From Sabellastarte sp. h YS-2021 (lineage: Eukaryota; Annelida; Polychaeta; Sabellida; Sabellidae): a stretch of DNA of 64,000 nucleotides. The DNA lies in assembly GCA_964017235.1 (NCBI GenBank), contig OZ024928.1:2232001-2296000 (forward strand). The letters run 5' to 3'. The translations under genes were made by a program, and so were the position numbers. The notes below the pieces were generated by a model. It was not told the DNA's origin and did no database searches. It worked only from the letters and a program-made list of their open reading frames with translations. Below, piece after piece: positions 11,566 to 22,009 of this stretch (its first letter is position 1; the number at the start of each line of letters is the position of its first letter).

Positions 11566-14337
11566 AGATCAATGAAAGGGACATATTAGATCAATACACA
11601 ACAAATATCCTGCCATTGCAAAAATTATTTCTGATAATGACACCGATCTCTTCGCCATGTCTGAGACCTGGATAAGACCTGACACCACAAGTGCAAATCT
11701 GTCCGAAATTACCCCACCAGGCTACAAACTCTATCAACAGCCACGAGCGGCCTGTCGCGGTGGAGGATTGGGCTTTTTTGTTAAAGATGGATTGGATCCT
11801 TCCGTAGTTCCAACAAAGACCTGTACCACCTTCGAAAATTTCCTCCTCAAGATAACCCTTCACAAAGAATCCTTTTACGTTCTAAATCTAACAATGACTA
11901 TATTTCCAATGTCCATACCACTGATGCCTTTTCCGACCACTTTTCAATTAATTTTACCCTTAATCTCTCAACCCCTACAACCCAAACCAAGGCTACTGTC
12001 ACCTTTCGTAAATACCATAAAATTGATAAAGACAAATTGAAAACAGATCTCCTCGCTTCTGAACTACTTAATAATCCTTCCAAGGAAGCCGACACTCTTT
12101 ATGAACAATATCATACTACTTTGTCCACCCTTATTGACAAATATGCACCACCACACACCAAAAATACCAAGGTGAAGTACATCCCAGGATGGGTTAATGA
12201 AACGGTAATTGCGGCAAAGGAGACCAAGCGTTTGTTTGAACGTATTTGGTGCCGAAACAAATCTACCTTCAATAGATCCCAATACATGCAGAAAGTCCAC
12301 CAGTACAATAAAATCTGCATGCAGGCCAAATCTGAATTCCTCAAAGAAAAAATTTGGGACAATCACCACAACCCACAAAAACTATGGCGAGTCCTGGGTG
12401 ATGTGTTACACAGAATCCCAGCAAAGATTCTCCCATCTAAAAACCCCCCAAAGCTTCTGGCTGACAGATTTGTCGAGTTCTTTACAGAAAAAATTGAAAA
12501 AAATACACTCAATTTTCTCTACCTCACTCAATTTCCGACACATCACCCCAGGCTCTCCTCCACCCACATTCACCTCTTTCTCTGCTGTGACTGAAGAGCA
12601 GGTCACTAAAATCATTCTAGACTCTCCCACTAAATCATGTTCCCTTGACCCTTGGCCCACTTTTCTTGTTCTTGAATTCCTGGATATTCTTATTACCCCC
12701 ATCACCTCAATAATCAATGCCTCTCTAGCACAAGGTACGTGTCCTAATTTCTTTAAGCAGGCCCATGTAACCCCAATTCTCAAAAACTCATCCTTAGACA
12801 AGGAAGTTTTCAAAAATTACAGGCCTGTTTCCAATCTAAACTTTATTTCAAAGATACTTGAAAGGGTAGTAGCTGCCCAGCTACAATCTCACCTTGATGA
12901 AGCCGGCCTGATGACTGCCTTCCAGTCGGCTTATAGAAAACACCATTCTACTGAAAGTGCCCTCCTTAACATTCATAATGATATTCTTCTCAATATGGCC
13001 AAAGGGTCTGTTACAGCCCTCACCCTTCTAGATCTCTCCGCCGCTTTCGATACCATTGATCACACTATACTCCTGGACAGACTTAATGGTTACTATGGAA
13101 TCAGTGAACTGGCACTCAGCTGGTTCAAATCATACCTGTCAGGAAGGACACACTCGGTCAAGGTAGGCAGCACACTCTCAAATCCTGTTGCCCTTCAGCA
13201 TGGGGTCCCCCAGGGCTACGTCCTTGGTCCAATTCTTTTTTCCCTTTACACCAACCCAATCAGCTCCATCATTCAATCTCACAGTAGCATCAACTACCAT
13301 TTCTACGCCGATGACACTCAGCTATACATTTCACTCTCTCCAGCAAATTTTTCTCACTCTGTACAAAAACTAAAAAATTGCCTAAATGACATCCAAAACT
13401 TCATATTCACAAATAAATTAAAACTCAACCCTGATAAAAGGGAGTTCAATTTGATAGGTTCGAAAAACAACCGTAAACAACTCCTTCCTCACTTTCCAAC
13501 TAATATTCTTGGTAATCAGGTCTCACCAGCACAAAGTGTCAAGAACCTGGGAGTGGTGTTTGATTCCAATTTCACTTTCTCCGACCATGTGTCACAGGTC
13601 ATAAAGTCCACTAGAGCTCATACAAGAGACCTCTACAGAATACGCCCCCTTCTAGACCTTAAAACATCAGTTCTTTTAGCCAATGCCTTGGTCAGCAGCA
13701 GACTGGACTACTGCAATTCCCTCTTTCTATCACTCACAGACTTTGAGCTAAGAAGATTGCAACTAGTGCAAAACTCACTCTGCAGGGTTGTCACCCGTTC
13801 CTCAAAATTTTCTCACATCACCCCTCAACTGAAAAAACTCCATTGGCTTCCAGTTAGGTATAGGGTACAATTCAAAATAGGCCTCATTACATACAAAATC
13901 CTCAACCAAGGTCAGCCTGTTTACCTAAGAGAACTAATCCACCCCTACACTTCCTTTAGAAATACTAGACGAAGTACCCCTAAACTCAAGTTCCTTCATA
14001 CCCCCACTTTTCACCGTAGAGTTCATAAATCAATTAAATACTTCTCAAATTCTTTTAGTCACTATGCCCCAGTTCTTTGGAACTCTCTCCCCTTCCAAAT
14101 AAGAAACAGTCCCTCTGTCGCATCTTTCAGGAAACACCTCAAAACCCACCTCTTCAACTCTAGCTTCTCAACTTAGTCTCCTTCCCTCTCGGTCCCACCC
14201 ACAAACCTGGTACACTGACCTTGAACGCCCCTCGACTCTTCTTATAAGAAATGATTTTTGTTAACTAGCGCACTGAGTTCCCCTTAGTGGGGAAGATATT
14301 GCGCCTGCAAAGCAGTAGATTAGATTGGATTAGATTA
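11566..14337 (+). mobile_element. CR1/L2-like LINE (LINE A), 5'-truncated, nested in YR copy 5
   Basis: The element begins in the endonuclease domain and ends in a 3' UTR with a TAGATTAGATTGGATTAGATTAGAT tail near 14315-14337. Upstream ORF1 is absent. Its 5' end adjoins the YR RT motif DLNWPKG. Its tail is followed immediately by the next RT block (YYLLKYLSIDH), so the host lost roughly 50-60 bp at the insertion and I see no target duplication. Confidence 0.85.
11580..14176 (+). pseudogene. LINE A ORF2: endonuclease and reverse transcriptase
   Basis: The N-terminal endonuclease piece (about 11580-11890: RSIHNKYPAI, AMSETWIRPD, GGGLGFFVKDG) breaks off at about 11890. The central endonuclease part with GDFN is missing, and the remnant resumes at TTDAFSDHFSINF in another frame. 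A second frameshift lies in an A run near 12495. From there a long frame runs to the TAG at 14174-14176. RT blocks are well kept: [51 protein letters not shown] and FYADDTQLY (YADD codons 13304-13315), then the LHWLPV and VLWNSLP C-terminal blocks typical of CR1/L2 RTs. The catalytic residues are intact but the missing endonuclease core makes it dead. Confidence 0.88.
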
Positions 14338-15440
14338 GATATTATTTATTAAAATATCTGTCGATTGATCACTCGACAGCATATCAAAAACAATTTGGAT
14401 CCCTCTGTAATAATTGGTATTAGCAGAGCATTTTGTAATTTGTGTATTGATCTTGGCAATATTGGCTTGCTGGGCTTAGTGACTAGGGACCCATACTTTG
14501 GACCTTTCTTTGTCGTTTGCATTTCACCATGGTTCTGACTTTTTTGAGAGATACAGTTATCAATTCGTTATACTATGGGAAAACATGGTTTTTAAGATGT
14601 TTGAGTGTTTCCCCTTTAGTGATGATCTGATATATATATTGGTCTACCATCTGGGATTGACAAAGCTTTTGAATTTTTAAAAACATTTCTAGATCAATTA
14701 TGATTAGATATATCAGCCCCAAAAGTGCTCCCACCATCCACGTCATCAGTATGTCTGTGCACCCACATTGATTCAGTTAACTGAACTTTTCAATCCTCAA
14801 GATAAACTTCAAACCATAACCTCTGCTTATTATGAATGGAAAGGGAAAGCATACTGTGGAAACGTGATTTACAGTCATTATTAGGGTTCTTATTGTACAT
14901 CACAAAGCACGCCGAGGCAGCTAGACTTTTCTAATCCGTATATTGCAGGTCTTAAGAGATAATATATATAAAAATAAGACTATATTAACTGAATTATTAC
15001 TTAGGGATCTTAGCTGGTTTGATCTACAATAATGAGGTGACTTATTATGATCACAAGTTTCAGTACAAGAAGGTTCATCTTGACACCTCATAGACATGTC
15101 TGAAGGTTATTCATAACAATATGGTGTAGACTTATCCATGCAAAATAATTACAATATTATATTATTTGTCATATGGAAGTTAAGTTTTGGAAATGTAGTT
15201 GTGGCTTTTGAAGTAGTCACGCTGGTCGGATAAATGAATCTATGAGTACTGTGGTGATATGGCCATAGTGGAAATACTGACAACAGGCAGAACTCAGGAT
15301 TCAGTCCTTGGACAATGTGCCCAAAATACTTGGCTTTCAAATGCCTTATGTAAGACAGATTTTAAAGTAACTCACATCCCAGGCAAGCAAAATAAAGTTG
15401 CAGATTTACTATCATGCTGGAAAAATTATGTCATTTAACA
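14338..15440 (+). pseudogene. RT C-terminal half and RNase H of YR retroelement copy 5
   Basis: After LINE A the frame pieces read YYLLKYLSID (14338 on), HHGSDFFERYS, GIDKAFEFLKTFLDQL, then DISAPKVLPPSTSSVCL, which match successive blocks of DIRS-type RT. RNase H follows with DLSWF near 15010, VHLDTS near 15075-15095 and THIPGKQNKVADLLS at about 15370-15420. Many stops and frame changes separate these blocks. The catalytic xxDD box is not clearly readable. Confidence 0.7.
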
Positions 15441-15589
15441 CCACCCCTGTATGGATTGATACCTAGATTGACCTTGCATTGCTAAATCATAAGATGTAAT
15501 AAGAACGTTAACTTTTTTTTCAAATTTACTTGTAACGTTACATGATCCTGCAGCCCAGATTGTCACTGATGTCTCAAACAGGCTTCTGG

Positions 15590-16125
15590 AGGACTTGAGG
15601 CCTTCCATCTTGGTACAATACTAGATGATGTAGATTGAATATCGGTCTTTTTGGTGGCTGTTTCTTTCTCAGGTAAACTCAGGTACCTTACTTGATTTCA
15701 TGGAAAATTTCCATGGTCATTCACAGACTTAAATTATCTGGCAGCTCTTTTGGCCTTAACATATAACATACCCCCTGGATAGGGTATATTTTGGCGATCA
15801 CAGAATACCTTAATAGATTAAAAGTCTCAAAATTACAGGCCTATTTTGCTCTTGTTCATAAACAGACTACTGGCCTCATTCTGCTAACAGCTATGGTTGG
15901 ACAATGCCGGTTCAAAAGTCATTACATCTCACATGTCTTTGTTTCTGTTCCAAGACTGACCAACCTAGGTCTACACTCTATTCTATCTTATCATTATACC
16001 AGGTATATGGCAAGGTGGGATGTCATTTTCTACCCACAGACTGTAGTAGTAATTGTAAAATTGGCAAAGCCAATTCAAAATAGAAAAATAGGTACCTCTT
16101 TGACTTGTGTAAGCACTAAAATATG
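15590..16125 (+). pseudogene. Tyrosine recombinase remnant of YR retroelement copy 5
   Basis: RLLEDLRPSILVQY near 15588 matches the N-terminal LRPxTxxxY block of DIRS-type recombinases. A 111-codon frame (15791-16126) contains PRLTNLGLHSI, corresponding to the first catalytic-Arg region, and TRYMARWDVIFYPQTVVVIVK, corresponding to the TRxxxRGDVIF block of other copies. The HxxR and Tyr motifs were not found downstream, so the C-terminus is lost or unrecognisable. Confidence 0.6.
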
Positions 16126-16130
16126 ATAGA

Positions 16131-17387
16131 CAAGTTGACTGCTGACACTAATCAGTTAATATTCTTGAGGCTAATTCCACACTTTACTTTAAACTTCCAA
16201 CAACTATAACATAGTTTTTTGGTCACCATAAAGTTAAAAGTGGCCTTCATAAAATTAAGACCACCTTACCTTACTTAAATTATTGGTTCATAGAGCTTCT
16301 CTCGACCCCTGTTTCCTTAAAATTAAAACCAAACCTTACCTTCAGGTTACCTTTATGTTTCTTATTAAGTTGGCCTTAGTTAATGTATTTAAGGGCATAG
16401 TATGTATATACCTTTCTAGTCAGCTAATAGTCAGTTTTATTTCCCCAGTCTGTGTCTTATTTCGTGTATATTTATATACATAATTCAGGACACTGAATCC
16501 ACTTGCAGACTCACTGACTAGGAAACACTTAAAAGAGCATCTTTTTCCAAATTGGTTTAAAAATCACTCACTTTTCTTGTATTTAGGATTGTCTTCATAG
16601 TACATCAATAAACATATTCAGCACATTCGTTCTTGGAAGAGCTTCTTTCATTCTTACTCAGCATCTAAATTTTACTGTTAATTAACTTTAACCTCAGTTT
16701 AGGGACTTCATGAACTTTGACCTGGTCCCTGATTTTAATCCAGGCTTTCAGGAATTTGTTAAATATTGAAACTTCCAAGCTTCTCCCCTCACTTTTGAAA
16801 ATAAATGATTAAATTAGTAAATAAATCTAAAAATTGCATTAAAGACAGATTGCTTGTTAGTATCATGTGTCTTATTAAAATCAAGTAGGTTTAATAAAAG
16901 TTACAATCTCAATGGTGCCATTGGATGACTGTGACCACTAGGGGGTTGCTTCCAGAAACACTTGGTGACATATGATTACCAGCAGCTTAAATTCCTCAAT
17001 ATCTCGATGACGGGTCACAATGCATTTGTATATCAATCCTTAGTGACCCCAAATCATGTATAATCATCTAGCTATGTCTATGGACCAAGTCTAATTCAAG
17101 ATGTTTATGTACAGTTGATCTTAGAGCATACTAGAAGATGTAGATTAAGCGCTGTAAAAGTCCTCATTGGATGAGATAGATTTGAGGTCGTGTATCATGT
17201 CACCAGTGGCAAGCTAAAGTAAAACAAAGGCTGTTGATAAATAGTCCTGCCTGAGACTTTGTCTTTCTGTTAAAGGAACGTCAGTCACTAGAGACCTTTG
17301 AAGTCGTGATGGATGGAATGACACTTTGAGTCCTGCAGTAAAGGAGATATTCTCCTGAGTAAAAAATATACAATAATATAATATATA
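16131..17387. other. Non-coding stretch, nothing recognised
   Basis: AT-rich sequence without an open frame or repeat that I can assign. It may include the decayed 3' end of YR copy 5. Confidence 0.4.
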
Positions 17388-17480
17388 ATACCCCATTCAC
17401 ACTACAGGTGCAACTGCCTCCCAGGTTGCTTCATATTTTCCAAAATTTCATGTACCCTCGGGTACTGTGGTGTCATGGTG
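17388..17480 (-). repeat. Fragment of the CACACTACAGG MITE family
   Basis: ATACCCCATTCACACTACAGG at the left is almost the same as the terminal sequence at 18762-18781. The following GAGGCAGT-type and CCAAAATTT blocks match, in reverse complement, the copies near 9.8 and 19.2 kb. No right end was found. Confidence 0.5.
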
Positions 17481-18763
17481 ATATTTGCAGTTTATAGGCA
17501 GCGAAGGACTGTGATGCTACACAATTTGAAGGTTGTGACTCATCTTTGTTTCGGTATGGGGTATTTATTCAATGGCTACATATGGTGAGTGAAATCACAT
17601 GGAGGACACTACTTGGTTGTGATACTTTAGTCTGAAATCAGAAAAAAAACAGTAGGTAACCAACTAAAATATACCTACCTGTGAATGTTGATATATAGAT
17701 CATACCCCAATAAACAGTATGACAAGTTGTGTTCCAATTTTGTGGTCTGGTGTGATGAAGACCAATCCCTACAATTTGGACAAGAAAACGTCATTTGTGC
17801 TTGTTACAAGTGTAGTTACGTGGATTTCTTTTGATTGAAAGGTAAATTGACACAAGCAAAGTAAGGGATGCCTTTATGGACGTAAAATAAACTTTTACAG
17901 TACTTTTTAAGGGGCGATAATGTAATTTCTTCTAGAAATCAGTCCCCCAACTTTGCATAAATTACATATGGAAACTACCGAAGATATTTCATTTATCACT
18001 TCAACGTCCTTATTCTGGTATGCAGAAATCCACGAGATTTACAACTGTTATTAAATATGCTATCTTTCAGATAGCCCCACTTGTTCATTTGGTAAGTGCA
18101 AGTTCCTTAAGAAATGTGTGTTTTTCTTGTAGTTTCTGCACTGGGACAAAGAGGGTTTTTTTCTCATTATATCGAGAGGAAATTACAGTCAAAAGTAGCA
18201 GTCTTTATGTTATTATTCCATGACAAAAGAGGATTTATACTGGCTGGTAGTCTATAGTTGGTGGGTGGAGTATCTGGCCACGATTCATATTGTTAGTGAC
18301 ATTAAACTGCCTGGCCCCAGTAAATAGGTACAACTCGAATTCAAATTATTTATTTAGAATTGTTGATGGTAGTTTTACGTGAATGTCCTGAATGAAACAT
18401 ACAATTTGGAACAATAGCATCATATAACTATACTGTTACACATGAAACAATGCCAACTAAATGAGCTGTAAAAGTGTGTTTTAAGTGGTGAGTATTAGTA
18501 TTGAAAGTGAGTATTATATATATTTTATAAAAAGGAGCTTAAAATGAATACACAACAAATCAAAATAGTTTTTACACTATTGTACTTGCTCTGATAGTGC
18601 TTGGCTGAAGATTAAATTCTATGTTTAATTCAATTCTGGGCCAATTTAGGGAATCTGCCAAATTACCAAGCTATAAGTTGTGAGCGCTGTCTGTGATAAC
18701 AAGTTTTTCTGAAGGGTAAAATAACAACTTGGTCATTTAAAGTTAATTTCTAACTTCCTTATA
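17481..18763. other. Non-coding stretch, nothing recognised
   Basis: No gene or repeat recognised. Confidence 0.4.
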
Positions 18764-19324
18764 CCCCTTTCACACTACAGGCAGTTGAACCCGCAGTTAT
18801 AGACTTTGGACAAAATGCCCGTCCTTCAACTACTATCTGAGGTCCATATGTGAACTTGTGGTAAAGTGCAAGTTTTACTGTGTTTAAAGAGTTTTGCCTC
18901 TGAATGTTGCAGTGCCAGTCACCGTCATTCACCCTTCTCAGTCCTACCACCATCCCTTTATATGTGTCTTTTCCTGTCCGTATATTTCAGTGACCTTCCT
19001 CAAATAAATTTTCTTATGGTTACTGAAGGTGTGGTCGACTGTTTATTTTAGTTTTCTTCTTTTTCTCGTTTCACCAGCACATGTTCATCTGATAGCTATT
19101 GAAGATGAGTTGAGGTTAATGAAGGTTGCCTCTAGTTGACCAACATTAGTACTACTGTCATCCTTCTATTATTGATGATTACACACCGTGTCCCATCAGT
19201 GGCCATTTACGTCATACCTCGTGGATACACCAAACCTCAGAAGATATGAAGTGTCCTGGGAGGCAGTTCAGCCGCCAAGTAAAACTTTTCACTGCAAGGT
19301 ATACCACCTGTAGTGTGGATGGGA
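18764..19324. mobile_element. MITE-like element with imperfect terminal inverted repeats
   Basis: The left end CCCCTTTCACACTACAGG (18764-18781) is the inverted counterpart of the right end CCACCTGTAGTGTGGATGGGA (19304-19324). Similarity extends inward about 30 bp to a GCAGT block on both sides. No transposase is encoded. Related fragments lie near 9.8 and 17.4 kb. The superfamily cannot be assigned because a target duplication is not clear. Confidence 0.5.
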
Positions 19325-19960
19325 CATGACAAATGGACACATGCAAACACATATCATCAGAGATATAAAAGAACTATGTTATCCAATTTACTGATTTGTT
19401 GTCTGCTTATTTTTTATGGTTCACTACTGGCAATTTGGCAAAAACTTGAAAATAACACAAAATTAAAGTTAGCCACCAACCCCAGGAAAGTAAACACATA
19501 CCTGAGGAAAATTAATTTTATTGAAATGCATTCATGTTTATTATTACAATGATATTACAATTACTATGTAAGACTACTAAGACTATTTACAGTCAATTGT
19601 GGATTATATGAGTATACACATACAAGTCCATTTAGTATTAAGAGTTCTTAAAGTCACTATAACTTACATTCAACATTAAAGTTCACTTAAGGTGACCTTA
19701 ACCATGAGTAATATACAAGCGAGAAATAATGAATTAAAGATACAATCTAAGTAACATATCTGATGTCACCATAACATTTAATGCGAAATATATAATTTAA
19801 CATTATAAGATGACCTTAACATATTATACAGACAGATGTAAATATTATGATGTTTATATGAATGATGCACATGTATACACATAGTAAATGATCCTCAAAA
19901 TAGCCATAGTAAGCATTATTTATAAGGCGAGCAAAGGAAGAAGCAGTATCTCAGCTGGAG
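19325..19960. other. Non-coding stretch, nothing recognised
   Basis: AT-rich sequence next to the 3' end of the minus-strand YR copy 2. It may hold that element's decayed terminal repeats, but I cannot match it to anything. Confidence 0.35.
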
Positions 19961-19984
19961 TTTTGACTAGTCCGGATATAAGTC

Positions 19985-20769
19985 TAGATGCATCCCGACA
20001 TCCAGAACCAATGATGTTTGATACTTCTGATGGGGACACAAAAATCACATGCAAGGGTGGCCCCTGAATGCCGGAAAGCGTGAAATGTAAAATGGTTTTT
20101 AGTGAAACCCATTTTTAATTACAATTTTGATAATACTTTTCTTATTCTGGAATCAATGAGAACTTTCCAACCAGTTTGAGACTTAATTTGAAAGAGTGGG
20201 TCATCAGACTTTTAACTGTATAATGCTACAGCTTCCTGCAGAGAAGTAACACAACACAAGGGAGAATGTGGAAGGTTTGGAACTATCACAACATGAGCTC
20301 TGCCCCTTGTATGTATGGTCTTTGGCCCCGTAAGAGTGATGTGTATGAAATTTTTCGAAATTTTTATATTTTTAGGGGTAACATTCCTTGTGTGATCAAA
20401 AATACAGTATGAATGTGGGGCTATGTTTGAGATTCTAAGAAATGCAAAACATGAAAGCCAAAATTCAGCCTTGAAAACTTTGCTACAGTATAGCTCATCA
20501 CACAGACTCACCATGCACTTTAACACAGATAATGTAATAATATTCTTTAGACAAATAGCTAAAGTCCTGGTTATCTTTATTGATTTAAAAATATGACTCA
20601 GTAGTGTGTGATCCAAACCATAGATGATAAAATTTGCTTTAAAAGCAGAAATGTGATTTGCTACCATGTGTACTGAAACATTGTTCTCGACTAAAAACTG
20701 CAGATAAGCCATAATATGATGCAAATGAATGTCCAACCATGCAATCTTTGTATAATAACAGAAAGCCAC
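19985..20769 (-). pseudogene. Tyrosine recombinase of YR retroelement copy 2
   Basis: A 185-codon frame (20212-20769) covers the N-terminal helical part and the first catalytic region (CFAFLRISNIAPHS, with the Arg), then FDHTRNVTPKNI and LTGPKTIHTRGRAHVVIVPNLP, matching copy 3 (FAFLRLSNVVP, SKSMQ..HQVVQIPSL). Beyond 20212 the HxxR region survives only as a frame-shifted remnant (HFTLS near 20075-20090). The Tyr motif is not readable. It is preceded by RNase H at 20776 and is clearly dead. Confidence 0.7.
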
Positions 20770-20775
20770 AAAACT

Positions 20776-21862
20776 TTAAAGCTTATGATAGCAATTTCTC
20801 GTCTTTGGTCTGACCGCTGTCTGTACTGTAGCCCTTCTCCCTTCTGCCAGCTTCACCAGAACCTTGTGACCTAAAAACAAACTGCAGCATCTGTCATGAC
20901 TACATATAATTTCACAATCAATATGTAACAGTGCTTCATCAGTTTTCAACAAGATTGGATTTTTTACTAATGTACTTAAAAGCAATTGCTGAATTACAGT
21001 GTTTTGCCACCTTGACAAAATGTCGGCAACTTGATTATTTTTGCCTAACACATGTACATAAGATGCATGAATGTCATTTTTGCTTAGGGCATACCAAATG
21101 TTTCTGGCACATGCTGCCAGGAAAGCATCTCTGGTTTTTCCAGAGGTGAGTACAGTAACCACTGCCTGATTATCATATTTCACAAGAACATGTTTTTGCC
21201 CCAAATTTTGAAAAAATTCTGATAACCACTAAAATGTTGATCATTTCTAACTGTACTATTCCTAAGTTCTTGAAATGTTGTGGTAATGGCATGTGATACA
21301 TCAAGTTTTCACACGTGCATCCCAGGTCTGTTAAAAAGTTTTTCAAAAACTTCTTGAACCAACTGAGGTTCCTTTTGAAGTCTTCAGTGATGATTATGGT
21401 TCTCAAATCATGACTTTGTCTTAAAAGTTCCAACATAGGGTTAAGAAAAATTCTTGCAGGATGCATACACTTCTCTACATACAGCAGGTTTCGTAGTAGT
21501 TATTGCAACTGCCTCTTTGTACACATTCTCTAAGTGGACCATTGTTCAACAAGTTCACAAATGCGTTCAAGCTTTTCTGATGGAATGGACACTGTGCATT
21601 CATGACTATCAATTTCAACACCTAGGAATATAGCCTTATGACTTGGTGGTACCAATTTTTTACACTAATATCAAGAAAAGTCTGGAAAGGAGATCCATCA
21701 AAAATTTATATGACACTTGTGCAACGGTATGCATCGCAATTCTGACAAAGTCTTCAACATAATTCACGATGGTAAAGCCAGTCTGACGCATGACGTGACG
21801 CATGACGTGACGCACCGCATCACCGACACGCTGAAAAATTTGTGACCCCGAATGGGACACAT
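20776..21862 (-). pseudogene. RT centre and RNase H of YR retroelement copy 2
   Basis: Directly next to the LINE B tail, CVPFG is followed, after a frameshift, by GSQIFQRVGDAVRHVM and FTIVNYVEDFV; this last is the catalytic box with the first Asp replaced by Glu (YVED). Further down, 21173-21466 has HPARIFLNPMLELLRQS and NLSWFKKFL. RNase H motifs end in KYDNQAVV and NQVADILSRW (20776-21204). Several frameshifts separate these. A near-tandem repeat of HVMR codons (GACGTGACGCATGAC in the DNA near 21790) is a local duplication. Confidence 0.75.
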
Positions 21863-22009
21863 GTAAATTCTAATTCTAATTTGACTTTTATAGTGCTTAA
21901 TCTCCACTGAGTAATGGACTCTTAGGCGCAACAAGACAATAGTAATATGCAAATTCAAAGTCCGGGGAGAGAAGTAGGTCGGCACCACAGAGAAGCCATA
22001 AGAGAAAAT

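Larger units (their letters stand above)
11186..16130 (+). mobile_element. YR retrotransposon copy 5 (plus strand), split by LINE A
   Basis: Two coding islands of one DIRS/Ngaro-like element flank a LINE. The left island (about 11186-11563) holds the RT linker and the motif IVDLNWPKG. The right island (14338-16130) resumes at the next RT motif, continues through RNase H and ends in recombinase. Frames are heavily broken, so this is an old copy. No gag and no terminal repeats were recognised. The limits are coding limits. Confidence 0.75.
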
